Shown: piece by piece, positions 26,318 through 35,620 of the stretch
Position numbering within the stretch: the stretch's first letter is position 1
How the letters are laid out: each line of letters opens with the position of its first letter
Origin: Salinarchaeum laminariae
GTDB taxonomy: Archaea > Halobacteriota > Halobacteria > Halobacteriales > Salinarchaeaceae
Reading direction: 5' to 3'
Length of the DNA stretch: 64,000 nt
NCBI RefSeq assembly: GCF_023204835.1
Contig: NZ_CP096270.1
Location: 682,001-746,000, forward strand
Made by a program: the position numbers and the translations under genes
The notes under the pieces: generated by a model
What the model was told of the DNA's origin: nothing
The model's input: the letters and a program-made list of their open reading frames with translations, nothing else
Database searches by the model: none

Positions 26318-29092
26318 ATGACAACCGGAGAGCCGGAGCCACAGGAGCGCCGGTTCGACCACGCCGAGATCGAACCTGCCTGGCAAGCGGCCTGGGACGA
26401 CGAAGACGTGTTCCGCATCGACGACGAGGAGACCGACCCCGAGTACGTGCTGGCGATGTTCCCCTACACCTCGGGGAGCCTCCACATGGGCCACGTGCGG
26501 AACTACACGATCACGGACGCGTACGCCCGCTTCGAGCGGCTGCGCGGCGAGAGCGTCCTTCACCCGATGGGCTGGGACTCCTTCGGTCTGCCCGCCGAGA
26601 ACGCCGCCGAGGAGCGGGACACCAACCCTCGCGAGTGGACGATGCAGTGTATCGACTCGATGAAGGACCAGCTCGGGTCGATGGGCTTTGGCTACGACTG
26701 GGAGCGCGAGATCGCCACCTGCGATCCCGACTACTACCAGTGGAACCAGTGGCTGTTCCAGCAGTTCCGCGAGGAGGGGCTGGTCGATCGTCGCGCCGAG
26801 GAGATCAACTGGTGTCCCTCCTGTGAGACCGTCCTCGCCGACGAGCAGGTCGAAACGCCCGACGGCTCCAGCGGCGAGGGCGGCGTCGCCGGCGAGGGGA
26901 TTTGCTGGCGCTGTGACTCGGTCGTCGAGACGCGCGAACTGGACCAGTGGGTGTTCACGATCACGGACTACGCCGACGAGCTGCTCGAGGAGCTCGACGG
27001 CCTCGATGGCTGGCCGGCCAACGTCCGCGAGATGCAGCGCAACTGGATCGGCCGCCAGGAGGGCGACTCCGTCGAGTTCGACCTCTCCACCGGCGACGCG
27101 GTCGAGATCTTCACGACCCGACTGGACACCATCCACGGCGCGACCTTCTTCGCGATGAGCCCCGGCCACGAGGTCGTCCAGCGAATGGCCGAGGCGCCCG
27201 AGGAGTACCCCGAAGTCGCCGAGTACGTCGAGCGCGCCGAGGCCGCGGGCGACGACGAGGACCTGCCCGAGACCTCCGGCGCGTTCACGGGCGAGTACGC
27301 AGTCAATCCGGCGACCGGCGAGGAGATCCCCGTCTACGTCGCCGACTACGTCCTCGAGGACGTCGGGACGGGCGCGCTCTACGCCGTGCCGGCCCACGAC
27401 GAGCGCGACCACGCCTTCGCCGAAGAACACGACATTCCGATTCAGCAGGTCGTCGAGCCGGCCGAGGACGCAGACGCGTCCGCCGACGAGATCGACGTGC
27501 AGGAGGCAGCCTACCCCGAGGACGGCGTGCTCGTCAACTCCGGCGAGTACGACGGGCTGGGCAGCGCCGAGGCTCGCGAGCAGTTCGTCGACGTCTTCGA
27601 CGGCGAACACCGGATCGAGTTCCGCCTGCGCGACTGGCTGATCTCACGCCAGCGCTACTGGGGGACGCCGATCCCGATGATCGACTGCGCCGACTGTGGC
27701 TACGTCCCCGTTCCCGATGACGACCTGCCGGTCGAGCTCCCCGAGTTCGTCCACACGACCGGCAACCCGCTGGACGCCGCCGAGGACTGGAAGCAGACGA
27801 GCTGTCCGGAGTGTGGCGGCGACGCCGTCCGCGAGACGGACACGATGGACACGTTCGTCGACTCCTCGTGGTACTTCCTGCGCTACTGCTCGCCGGACCT
27901 CGACGACGCGCCCTTCGACAGTGACCGGGCCAGCGACTGGATGCCCGTCGACCAGTACGTCGGCGGGATCGAGCACGCCGTCATGCACCTGCTGTACGCG
28001 CGCTTCTTCACGAAGGTGCTCGACGACGTCGACCTGCTTGACGGCGGTCCGGGGAGCGACGCGAGTGGGACCTCGTCGGGCCCGTGGTCCGACGGCGTCC
28101 GCGAGCCTTTCAGGAACCTGACCAACCAGGGCATGGTCCTGGGCGAGGACGGCAACAAGATGTCCAAGAGCCGCGACAACGGCGTCTCGCCCCAGCGGAT
28201 CGTCGACGAGTACGGCGCCGACACCGCGCGGCTGTTCATCATGGAGGCCGCCCAGCCCGAGAAGGAGTTCGCGTGGAGCCCCGAGGGCGTGGAATCGGCC
28301 AACCAGTTCCTTCAGGGCGTCTACGAGCTTGCGACGCGCGTGGCCGATGGGGACGAGTTCGGTGACGATCACGGAGATGTGGCCGACTACGTCGAGCGAG
28401 AGATCGACGCCACGGCCGCCACGGCCACCGAGGAGTACGAGGCGTTCCGATTCAACCACGCGCTGCAGTCCACGCGCGAACTCGTCTCCCTGCTCCGCCG
28501 CTACGCCGACCGCGACGACGCGGCCAGCGAGCCCATCGAGCAGGGGATCGACGTCGTCGCGCGGATTCTCGGCCCCGTCGCACCGCACGTCGCCGAGGAG
28601 ATCTGGTCGCTGCTCGATCGCGACGGGCTGCTCGCCGAGGCCGAGTGGCCGGCCGCCGAGCCGCCCGCGGACTACGAGATCGCCCAGCGCCTCGTCGAGA
28701 ACACGCGCGAGGACGTCCGGGACATCGTCGACGTCGCGGACATCGAGGATCCACAATCGATTACGGTCGCCGTGGCGCCGGCGTGGAAACACCGCGCGAT
28801 CGAGATCGCGACGAACGCCGACGGCGACGTCGTCGGCGCCGTCATGAGCGACGAGGAACTGCGCCAGAAAGGCAACGAGGCCGCGGACTTCGCGAAGGAT
28901 CTCGCCGGCGAGGTCGAAGCCATCGACGAGCACCTCTCACCCGACGAGGAGCTGGCCGCCCTCGATAGAGCGGCCTGGCTGCTGCGCGACGAGTTCGGCG
29001 CCGACGTCGAGATCCTGCACGCCGAGGACGCAGCGGACGACCTCGCGAGCGCCTCCGAGCCCGGTCGCCCGGCCATCCACATCGAGGAGTAG
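26318..29092 (+). CDS. leuS: Leucyl-tRNA synthetase
   Basis: 924 aa from ATG 26318. Class Ia synthetase: FPYTSGSLHMGHVRNYTITD carries the HxGH motif (HMGH), GWDSFGLPAENAA follows, then a CP1 editing region with TTRLDTIHGATFFAMSP and TGEYAVNPATGEEIPVYVADYVL. KMSKSRDNGVSPQ is the KMSKS loop at about nucleotides 28160-28174. The anticodon-binding helical domain and C terminus follow. Zn-type Cys pairs occur (NWCPSCETV, CWRCDS, DCADCGY, SCPECGG). It charges tRNA-Leu. The length and domain order resemble bacterial-type LeuRS, as is usual for haloarchaea. An acidic Gly/Ser insertion sits near GPGSDASGTSSGPWSDG. Confidence 0.97.
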   Translation: MTTGEPEPQERRFDHAEIEPAWQAAWDDEDVFRIDDEETDPEYVLAMFPYTSGSLHMGHVRNYTITDAYARFERLRGESVLHPMGWDSFGLPAENAAEERDTNPREWTMQCIDSMKDQLGSMGFGYDWEREIATCDPDYYQWNQWLFQQFREEGLVDRRAEEINWCPSCETVLADEQVETPDGSSGEGGVAGEGICWRCDSVVETRELDQWVFTITDYADELLEELDGLDGWPANVREMQRNWIGRQEGDSVEFDLSTGDAVEIFTTRLDTIHGATFFAMSPGHEVVQRMAEAPEEYPEVAEYVERAEAAGDDEDLPETSGAFTGEYAVNPATGEEIPVYVADYVLEDVGTGALYAVPAHDERDHAFAEEHDIPIQQVVEPAEDADASADEIDVQEAAYPEDGVLVNSGEYDGLGSAEAREQFVDVFDGEHRIEFRLRDWLISRQRYWGTPIPMIDCADCGYVPVPDDDLPVELPEFVHTTGNPLDAAEDWKQTSCPECGGDAVRETDTMDTFVDSSWYFLRYCSPDLDDAPFDSDRASDWMPVDQYVGGIEHAVMHLLYARFFTKVLDDVDLLDGGPGSDASGTSSGPWSDGVREPFRNLTNQGMVLGEDGNKMSKSRDNGVSPQRIVDEYGADTARLFIMEAAQPEKEFAWSPEGVESANQFLQGVYELATRVADGDEFGDDHGDVADYVEREIDATAATATEEYEAFRFNHALQSTRELVSLLRRYADRDDAASEPIEQGIDVVARILGPVAPHVAEEIWSLLDRDGLLAEAEWPAAEPPADYEIAQRLVENTREDVRDIVDVADIEDPQSITVAVAPAWKHRAIEIATNADGDVVGAVMSDEELRQKGNEAADFAKDLAGEVEAIDEHLSPDEELAALDRAAWLLRDEFGADVEILHAEDAADDLASASEPGRPAIHIEE

Positions 29093-29159
29093 CGTCCGAT
29101 CGCCGCGCTGGCGCTCGCTGACGCCCTCACGTGCACCGACACTCGTAGCCGACTTGCGG

Positions 29160-29375
29160 TCACTTATTCGCCGTCTCCTCCTGCATTGGCGAGCCGGTCC
29201 GCAGTAGTCTGCCCGCACGGTCTGCAATGCATCGCTGGCACTGCGCGATGAAGCGGTCCAGCATAGACCGATGGTTGTAGAGGGTCAGCCGGTCACCGCA
29301 CCGGCGGGACAGCGGAGTGCAGTATCGGCAGAGAGCAGATGCGGTCGCAGTAGCCGCATAGGCCTCCTGTGTCAA
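29160..29375 (-). CDS. Possible Cys-rich 71-aa protein (weak)
   Basis: A TTG-initiated frame with LCRYC, RRCG and QCQRC, i.e. five Cys in two CxxC pairs plus one, spaced like a small zinc-binding protein, and ending GSPMQEETANK. Against it: no ATG, a basic composition unlike other proteins here, and only moderate G/C third-position bias (roughly 70 percent). It could be a small zinc-finger gene or chance. Confidence 0.28.
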   Translation of the reverse strand: MTQEAYAATATASALCRYCTPLSRRCGDRLTLYNHRSMLDRFIAQCQRCIADRAGRLLRTGSPMQEETANK

Positions 29376-29520
29376 TCGTGGGCCTCGAGAGGCCCTTGTA
29401 GACAGTCTTCGTGAGGATTGCGGCTGCAGAATTGCTCCGTAGAGATTCCGTCACGCACAGTCGCTACGCTCGATGGACTCACCAGGAACGTACGAACGGC
29501 GAGTAACAGCGAAGAGCCTC

Positions 29521-29526
29521 AAAAAA
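29521..29526 (-). terminator. T-run terminator after coxAC
   Basis: On the minus strand a TTTTTT run lies 32 bases downstream of the coxAC stop (29558). Archaeal termination needs only a U-rich tract, so this probably ends the coxB-coxAC transcript. Confidence 0.5.
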
Positions 29527-29557
29527 CAGCGACCGCGAGAAATCGAACCGCGACGGC

Positions 29558-32071
29558 CTACATCAGGTAGAACATCGGGAACAGGAACACCCACACGATG
29601 TCGACGAAGTGCCAGTAGAGCCCGAACAGCTCGACCGGCTCGTCGTCCTCGAGGTAGGCGCCGTTGGTCGCCCGCCAGAACATGAAGATGGCGACCGCCA
29701 TGCCCAGGATGACGTGGAGCCCGTGGAGGCCCGTCGTCACGAAGTAGGACGTGTACCAGATGTCCGTCCAGGGGTAGATCCCGTGGCTGAACTCGTAGGA
29801 CCACTCCCAGGCCTTGATGCCGAGGAAGAGGAAGCCCAGCATGATCGTCGTCCCAAGCGAGGCGACCAGACCCTTCTTGCTGCCGCGCTCGGCGTAGACC
29901 ATCGCCAGCACGACCGTGAAGCTGGAGGTCAGCAGGACGAACGTGTTGACCATCCCCGGCCAGAGGAACGGTGGCACGACCTCGCCGTGATGCCACTCAG
30001 ACCAGCCGTAGGCAATCCGGCTGAAGATGTACGCGCCGATGACGGCGCCGAAGACGATGACGTCACTCGCGAGGAAGAACCACATACCGAGTTTGTTCTT
30101 CCCGACGCCTTCGAAGGGCCAGCGCTCTGCAACCGCCGGCTCCGGTGCGTCGAACTGTTCGAGACCGAAGCCGAGGCAGGCCCCGAGGAAGAGGAGGAGG
30201 CCGACTCCCGTGATAGCCGTGTACATAGGACCGCCCGTGGTGAGCCCGGAGAGTCCGAGGAAGAACACGAACAGGCTCCCGCCGATCGCCGCGGGCCAGA
30301 TGCTCGCGTGGTCCGGATGGGCCTCCTCGTGATCGTCGACGGGCTCGATCGCCTCGCTCTGACTCGCGACCATTGCACCGCCGTCGGTCGCTGCAGTGCC
30401 GCCGTCGGCAGCCGCCGTGCTACCCTGTGTGCTCGCGGGCCCAGTCGAGACGAACTCGAGAGAGCCGCTCGCGTAGCTCACGCGGCCGTCCCAGTTCTCG
30501 AGAGACGGTGGCGAGCTGATCGCCCACTCGGCAGTCTGGGAGTACTCCCAGGGGTTGTCAGGCGCGTCGGCGCCGTGGAGGTAGCTCTTCGCCAGCGTGT
30601 AGAACATGATGACGAAGGAGAAGGCGAACACGAAGGCGCCCACCGTCGCCATCTGGTGCCAGATGGTGTGCGAGCCGCCGTAGTTGAAGACGCGGCGTGG
30701 CGTCTCCCAGGCGAAGAACATCGGGAGGTAGACCAGATTGAACCCGATGAAGTACGTGGCGAAGTGGATCTTGCCGAGATACTCCGAGTACATCTTCCCG
30801 GTCATCTTCGGCCACCAGTAGTACATCCCGCCCACGAGCGCGGTGACCCCCGAGAGCATCACGTAGTGGAAGTGCGCGACGACCCAGTACGTGCCCCGGA
30901 ACTCGTAGTCGAGTACCACCGCGCCGAGGAAGACCCCGGTAATGCCCCCGAGGATGAACAGGAGCAACGCGCCGAGGACGAAGAGGAACGGCGTCGCAAA
31001 GCGCACCTTCCCCTTGACCGTCGTGTAGATCATCGAGAACACCATCAGGTCGAATGGGAGCGAAATCCCGATGGTGGTCGCCATAATGAGGGTCTTGATT
31101 TCGAGGTTGATCGCGGAGAGGAACATGTGGTGCATCCACACCAGGAACGACTGGACCGCGACCAGCACCATCGCGAGAATGACCCACTTACGGCCGACGA
31201 TGCGCCGGCCAGTGAACGTCTGGAAGATCTCGAACATGACGCCAAGCGCCGGGAAGAAGACGATGTACACCTCGGGGTGTCCGAAGAACCAGAAGAGGTG
31301 GGCCCAGAGCAGTGAGCCGCTGGCTTCGGGACCGAAGTAGTGGATGGCGTCCGCACCTCCGAGCCCGTACGCGACGACGCGATCGTACGCCAGCAGGAGC
31401 AGCGCCGCCAGCAGCGCCGCGAAGGCGAACAGCATCATCCAGACAGTCAGGAGGATGGACCAGGTGAACATTGGGAGATTCCAGAGCCCCATGCCCTCCG
31501 CACGCATGCGATGGATGCTGGTCAGGAAGTTGATCGTACTGACCGTCGTCGAGATGATGAACAGCGTGAGACCGAGGATGGTGGCAGTTCCTCCGATCGT
31601 CGGCGTGTTGATCGGCATGTTCAACGGCGCGTACATCGTCCACCCGCCGGTGAACGCACCGCCCTGGAAGAAGGACGCGAAGACGACGAGCCCCGACGCC
31701 AGATAGAGCCAGTAGCTGAGCGCGTTGAGCCGCGGGAACGCGAGGTCCTTGGCCCCGATCTGGAGGGGAACGAAGTAGTTCGCAAAGCCGAATCCGATCG
31801 GCGAGAGGAACCAGAACACCATCAACAGGCCATGTAGCGTGACGGCCTGGTTGTAGTCGATCGCACTCAGGATCGTTCCGCCGGAGCTCCAGAGCTGGAC
31901 CCGGATGAGGAGCGCGAGGATGCCACCCGCGACGAGGAAGAACAGCGACGTGATGAGATAGAGGATGCCGATGTCCTTGTGGTTGGTCGTAACGAACCAC
32001 CGCTTGATGGAGTCCTTCGGCGGCAGATGTCCGCCGTCGTCGTGGTCACCACCGTGTGCAGCCTCCGTCAT
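29558..32071 (-). CDS. coxAC: Cytochrome c oxidase subunit I-III fusion (heme-copper oxidase)
   Basis: 837 aa, polytopic. Residues about 20-510 are subunit I: low-spin heme His80, the HPEVY motif at 265-269 (CuB His265 cross-linked to Tyr269, and Glu268 of the proton path), CuB His314-His315, and heme His400/His402 (VVAHFHY). The HPEVY glutamate and a Lys-rich TTVKGK segment indicate the A type. A linker rich in Ala/Gly/Asp (about 545-590) joins a subunit III-like part (about 590-837) with helices MWFFLASDVIVFGAVIGAYIF and GLHGLHVILGM. It reduces O2 to water and pumps protons in the membrane. Its start overlaps the end of coxB by 4 bases (ATGA). Confidence 0.95.
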   Translation of the reverse strand: MTEAAHGGDHDDGGHLPPKDSIKRWFVTTNHKDIGILYLITSLFFLVAGGILALLIRVQLWSSGGTILSAIDYNQAVTLHGLLMVFWFLSPIGFGFANYFVPLQIGAKDLAFPRLNALSYWLYLASGLVVFASFFQGGAFTGGWTMYAPLNMPINTPTIGGTATILGLTLFIISTTVSTINFLTSIHRMRAEGMGLWNLPMFTWSILLTVWMMLFAFAALLAALLLLAYDRVVAYGLGGADAIHYFGPEASGSLLWAHLFWFFGHPEVYIVFFPALGVMFEIFQTFTGRRIVGRKWVILAMVLVAVQSFLVWMHHMFLSAINLEIKTLIMATTIGISLPFDLMVFSMIYTTVKGKVRFATPFLFVLGALLLFILGGITGVFLGAVVLDYEFRGTYWVVAHFHYVMLSGVTALVGGMYYWWPKMTGKMYSEYLGKIHFATYFIGFNLVYLPMFFAWETPRRVFNYGGSHTIWHQMATVGAFVFAFSFVIMFYTLAKSYLHGADAPDNPWEYSQTAEWAISSPPSLENWDGRVSYASGSLEFVSTGPASTQGSTAAADGGTAATDGGAMVASQSEAIEPVDDHEEAHPDHASIWPAAIGGSLFVFFLGLSGLTTGGPMYTAITGVGLLLFLGACLGFGLEQFDAPEPAVAERWPFEGVGKNKLGMWFFLASDVIVFGAVIGAYIFSRIAYGWSEWHHGEVVPPFLWPGMVNTFVLLTSSFTVVLAMVYAERGSKKGLVASLGTTIMLGFLFLGIKAWEWSYEFSHGIYPWTDIWYTSYFVTTGLHGLHVILGMAVAIFMFWRATNGAYLEDDEPVELFGLYWHFVDIVWVFLFPMFYLM

Positions 32072-33099
32072 GCGCCGACACCTCCAGCGCTTCCGGCGGC
32101 CGAGGCGCTCGTGCTAGCGTTCGCGGCATCGTTGCCCGAGCCGTCGGCAGTGGCGGTAGCACTGCTCTGGCCGTAGGTTCCCGCCTCGAGCGCTTCGATT
32201 GCCGCATCGATTTCGATCACCTGTCCCTCGTACCAGTTTTCGTACTCTTCGTTGCTCATTGCGATCACGGTGCCGGTCATTCCGGAGTGGCCGGAGCCAC
32301 ACAGCTCGTAGCAGGCGATGCGGTACTCGCCCGCCTCGTCGGCGACGAACCACGTCTCGGAGGTCTCGTCCGGAATGGCGTCGGACTTGACCCGGAATTC
32401 GGGGATCCCGAAGTTGTGCCAGACGTCACCGGACGTCGTGTCGATGTGGATTTCCCTGCCGGTCGGCACGCGCATCCGGGTAACCGTCTCGTAGTTCGTC
32501 GAGACGTCACTTTCGGTGACAGTCTCGTTCGAGGCCTCGTCCATCCGTGCGGCGAGTGCCGCCGAGTAGGACAGGCTGTCGTTCGATCGCGCCTCCGCCA
32601 ACGCCTCTGCAGTCGCTTGCTGGCCCATCATCTCGACGGAGTCGTTGAGCTGGTCGCGGGGGAGCGTGTCACTGTCCGTGTACGCGAACTCCCAGGCGAA
32701 ATTGTCACCGACGACGTCGACCTCGACGCCATCTTCGGGGACTTCGGCGCCACCCGTCTCGACGTAGAGGAGGAGGCCGTAGGTCCAGGCGATCAGCGAG
32801 ATGACGATGATCGCCGACAGCGTGAACGAGAGGAAGAGCTTGCGGCCGCCCTTGTCCGCCCCCGTCGGCAGCTCGCCGAGCTGTGGTCGCCCGACGTCGT
32901 ACTCGTGGTCGTTGCCGGCGCGATACTTGTACACCTTGTAGAGAGTGTACGTGATGACGACGGAACCGACGATCGTCCCGAGAGCGAGGAAGACCAGGTA
33001 GATCTGCGAGAAGACGTCGACCCGCGTCATACCGTCGTAGCCTCCACTCTGCAGGAGCAGGTCTACGGCGGCAGCCGGATGTGCGATGTCTGGTGCCAC
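32068..33099 (-). CDS. coxB: Cytochrome c oxidase subunit II (CuA)
   Basis: 343 aa, two transmembrane helices (about 32-55 and 88-112). The CuA site is complete: His228 (DVWHNFGIP), Cys263, Glu265, Cys267, His271 and Met274 in CYELCGSGHSGM. Between GDNFAWEFAY (131-140) and RVPTGREIHID (210-220) lie about 70 acidic residues that typical subunit II lacks or has much shorter; a possible external insert. The C-terminal tail is Ala/Gly/Ser-rich. It accepts electrons from the donor (halocyanin or cytochrome) and passes them to CoxAC. First gene of the two-gene operon. An internal ATG at 33030 (MTRVDVF) is an alternative start. Confidence 0.93.
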   Translation of the reverse strand: MAPDIAHPAAAVDLLLQSGGYDGMTRVDVFSQIYLVFLALGTIVGSVVITYTLYKVYKYRAGNDHEYDVGRPQLGELPTGADKGGRKLFLSFTLSAIIVISLIAWTYGLLLYVETGGAEVPEDGVEVDVVGDNFAWEFAYTDSDTLPRDQLNDSVEMMGQQATAEALAEARSNDSLSYSAALAARMDEASNETVTESDVSTNYETVTRMRVPTGREIHIDTTSGDVWHNFGIPEFRVKSDAIPDETSETWFVADEAGEYRIACYELCGSGHSGMTGTVIAMSNEEYENWYEGQVIEIDAAIEALEAGTYGQSSATATADGSGNDAANASTSASAAGSAGGVGA

Positions 33100-33337
33100 G
33101 TCTCCCCGAGGGTTTCGGGCTCACGACCTTGAACGTTTGGAGTTTAGCGCACGGCGCGCGGGCGGGCTGCCCGACGGATTCCCCTGGTATACGGGGCAGG
33201 CGAACAGGTTCGGCGCAACGTCGGCCTCGCTTGTGCCCGTTGTGGAGCAGATCACACGATGGAGCGTGAGTGAAGGACAACGACCGTGAAGCGACGCAGC
33301 TGAGCCGGGGCTGAAAATGGCGTACACCAATGACCCG

Positions 33338-33631
33338 CTACCGGAGCGAGAGAACCTGTGCGTGCCGGGTGCCGTCGACGTCGAGGACGTTCGCCTCCTC
33401 GACGATCCCTGCCTCGATCGCCATGCCGACGGCGCGCTCGCCGACGAGATTCGCGACGGTTGCGCGGCGGAGGCTCGCGAGTGCAGACTCCTCGTCGACC
33501 GTCTCGCCGCCGTAGAACTCCTCACTGACGGTGATGGAAATCTCGCCCTCCTCGAAAGACTCCCCGAGCACGTCGTCGTCACAGATCGCGACGAGCAGCC
33601 CCTCCTCAGTCGTACGTTCGTTGCAGATCAT
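33338..33631 (-). CDS. DUF424 family protein (97 aa)
   Basis: Starts MICNERTTEEGLLVAICDDDVLGESFEEGE and continues ISITVSEEFYGGE. This matches the archaeal DUF424 pattern, a small conserved protein of unknown but probably translation-related role. Its ATG overlaps the stop of the upstream TPR gene by 4 bases, so the two are co-translated. Acidic, cytoplasmic, no cysteine cluster. Confidence 0.85.
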   Translation of the reverse strand: MICNERTTEEGLLVAICDDDVLGESFEEGEISITVSEEFYGGETVDEESALASLRRATVANLVGERAVGMAIEAGIVEEANVLDVDGTRHAQVLSLR

Positions 33632-34365
33632 TCGGTGTGACGATCGACCATCTCGGCCTCGGCCTGCTCGCGAAGCTCCTGAGCCTCGTCGGCGACCTCC
33701 TCGGCGCGGTCGTACTCGCCGACCTCCTCGTGGGCACGGGCCTTCTCCTCGAGCAGCTCGGGACTGCGCATCCCGAGGCGCTGGGCGTTGTCGAACGCGT
33801 CGAGCGCGTCCTCGGCGAGCCCCCGCTCGAGCAGGAAGAAGCCGCGATTGTACCAGCCGCGGGCGAACCGCTCGTCGGCCTCGACGGCGCGCTCGGCGTG
33901 TTCGAGCGCCTGGGCAGTCTGGCCGGCCTCCCAGAGCGCGTACGCGAGGTTCGTCTCGGCGGACGCCTCGTTGTCGGACGTGCCGTCGATTGAGAGCGCC
34001 TCGCGGTAGGCGCCGATCGCAGCGTCGTACTCCTCGAGTTCGGCGTGGGCGACGCCCTTGTTCGTCCAGGCCTCCTGTTCGAGGTCGTCGCGCTCGGCGA
34101 ACTGGGCGGCCCGCTCGAAGGTCTCGGTGGCCTCCTCGAAGCGGTTGATCTCCATGTAGTTCAGCCCGACGTCGATCAGCTCGTTGGTGTCGACGTCCTC
34201 GCTGGCGATCTGGCGCGCGTCGAGCTGGTCGGTGACGACGCGGGAGTCGACCGGATCGACCTTGTCGGGATCGACGGCCAGCTCCGGCGGATCGAGGTCG
34301 AACCCCTCCGGCGACTCGGGGAGCCCCTGTCCCTCGGAATACTCGTGATCCTCCTTGTCAGTCAT
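33628..34365 (-). CDS. TPR-repeat protein (245 aa)
   Basis: ATG 34365 (MTDKEDHEYSEGQGLPES). The N-terminal 70 residues are acidic and disordered. From about residue 75 come four or five tetratricopeptide repeats: LNYMEINRFEEATETFERAAQF, WTNKGVAHAELEEYDAAIGAYREALSI, TNLAYALWEAGQTAQALEHAERAV, GWYNRGFFLLERGLAEDALDAFDNA, and EKARAHEEVGEYDRAEEVADEA. TPRs mediate protein-protein contacts. It forms a tight pair with DUF424. The longer frame upstream overlaps the trpD-like gene and is not real. Confidence 0.86.
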   Translation of the reverse strand: MTDKEDHEYSEGQGLPESPEGFDLDPPELAVDPDKVDPVDSRVVTDQLDARQIASEDVDTNELIDVGLNYMEINRFEEATETFERAAQFAERDDLEQEAWTNKGVAHAELEEYDAAIGAYREALSIDGTSDNEASAETNLAYALWEAGQTAQALEHAERAVEADERFARGWYNRGFFLLERGLAEDALDAFDNAQRLGMRSPELLEEKARAHEEVGEYDRAEEVADEAQELREQAEAEMVDRHTE

Positions 34366-34552
34366 TGTGCGGAATTGGCGTCCAGCGATGTTAAGGCCTG
34401 CGTCACCGGGACGGCCGGAAATCGGCAAGGAAGAGAGCGCCTGCGTCCGAGTTCTCTCGTCGATCGCAGTTCCGGTAGAGTCGTCACCTCGATCGTCGCC
34501 CCGTAAATTCTCACGCCGAATCCCGTCCGTCGAGGTCGCCGTTTCGATCTCC

Positions 34553-35620
34553 TCAGAACGAGCGAAGCTCCGAGAGCACCGCAGCCGCGCTCCCATCGTC
34601 GATCGCAGCGCGAGCGTCGTCGAGTCCGTCCGCCAGCGAGTCGGCGTCGCCACCAGCGTAGATTCGGAACGCCGCATTCAGTGCGACGGCGTCCGCGAAC
34701 TGATCGTCACGTTCGCCGGCCACGACGGCCTCGGTGATCGCGGCGGATTCCTCAGCGACGTCGTCGACCTCGAGGTCCGCTTCTTCGAAGTCCATGCCGT
34801 ACTCGGCCGTCTCGATCTCGAAGTCGTCGAGTTCCTCGCCGTCCTGCCAGTCCGCGACTTTCGTGTAACCCGGGCGGATGTCGTCGTACCCCTCCATCCC
34901 CTGGAACATCACGACCCGATCCGGAGTCCAGCGCTCGCTCTCACGGGCGGTGTCGACGATCTTCTTCGCGAACGCGAGATGGTAGAAGCTCCCGAGGTGG
35001 ACCGACGCCTGGGCGGGGTTGGCGAGCGTCTCGATCGTGTTGACGAACGACCGGACGCCCATCTGGTCGCGGCGATCCTCCAGGTCGTCGATGCCGGGGT
35101 TGAACGCCGGCTGGTAGTAGAAGCCGAAGCCGGACGCGTCGACCATGTCGGCGCTTTCCGCGGGGTCGATCTCGGTACGGACCCCGAGCTCGTCGAGGAC
35201 GTGCTTGTACGCGTCCTGTTTCTGCGTCGGGACGCGGTCGCCGCTGTGGGTGACGACCGGCGTTCCGGCGCCCGCAGCGACGATCCCAGCCGCAACGCCG
35301 AGGATGGCGGATCGGCCCTTGCCGTCGTAGTTCGCGCCGCAGTCGACGGGGTCACACTCGGGCGCGACGGTGTCGACGCACTCCTCGTGCATCACGTCGA
35401 CGTACGCGCCAAGCTCCTCCGGGTTGTTCCGTTTCCAGCGGTTAGCGAGCCAGAACGCCCCGAGCGTGGTCGGGTCGGGTTCATCGGCGAGGATGCGCTG
35501 GAACGCCTCCCTCGCCTGCTCGCGATCCATGTCGTCCGCCGACTTCGGTCCGGATCCGACGACCGCCGTCATCAGCCGCTTCAGGGGCCACTCGCCGAAC
35601 TCCTCGGTCGCCTGTGCCAT
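34553..35620 (-). CDS. TrpD2-like anthranilate phosphoribosyltransferase paralogue (355 aa)
   Basis: A glycosyltransferase family 3-like fold: a helical N domain (REQAREAFQRILADEPDPTTLGAFWLANRWKRNN) and a C-domain with PVVTHSGDRVPTQKQDAYKHVLDELGVRTEIDPAESADM in the position of the TrpD PRPP loop (KHGNRSxSSKSGS). The Ser/Lys residues of the loop differ, and YYQPAFNPGIDDLEDRRDQMGVRSFVNTIETLANPA parallels the TrpD hinge (AGRH-ARVR-LGxRTxFNxLGPLxNPA). Such YbiB/TrpD2 proteins bind nucleic acid rather than making tryptophan; genuine TrpD is possible but less likely. No trp operon surrounds it. Confidence 0.8.
   Translation of the reverse strand: MAQATEEFGEWPLKRLMTAVVGSGPKSADDMDREQAREAFQRILADEPDPTTLGAFWLANRWKRNNPEELGAYVDVMHEECVDTVAPECDPVDCGANYDGKGRSAILGVAAGIVAAGAGTPVVTHSGDRVPTQKQDAYKHVLDELGVRTEIDPAESADMVDASGFGFYYQPAFNPGIDDLEDRRDQMGVRSFVNTIETLANPAQASVHLGSFYHLAFAKKIVDTARESERWTPDRVVMFQGMEGYDDIRPGYTKVADWQDGEELDDFEIETAEYGMDFEEADLEVDDVAEESAAITEAVVAGERDDQFADAVALNAAFRIYAGGDADSLADGLDDARAAIDDGSAAAVLSELRSF

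Larger units (their letters stand above)
29093..29557. other. Intergenic region between leuS and coxAC
   Basis: About 465 bases between the convergent leuS and cox genes. It holds one weak minus-strand Cys-rich ORF (29160-29375, listed separately), a minus-strand T6 terminator at 29521-29526, and no recognised RNA gene. GC content is moderate, lower than the flanking genes. Confidence 0.4.

Noticed and set aside
34366-34677. In-frame extension of the TPR gene (104 codons)
   Set aside because: It overlaps the trpD-like gene and lacks TPR sequence; ATG 34365 gives the acidic N terminus.
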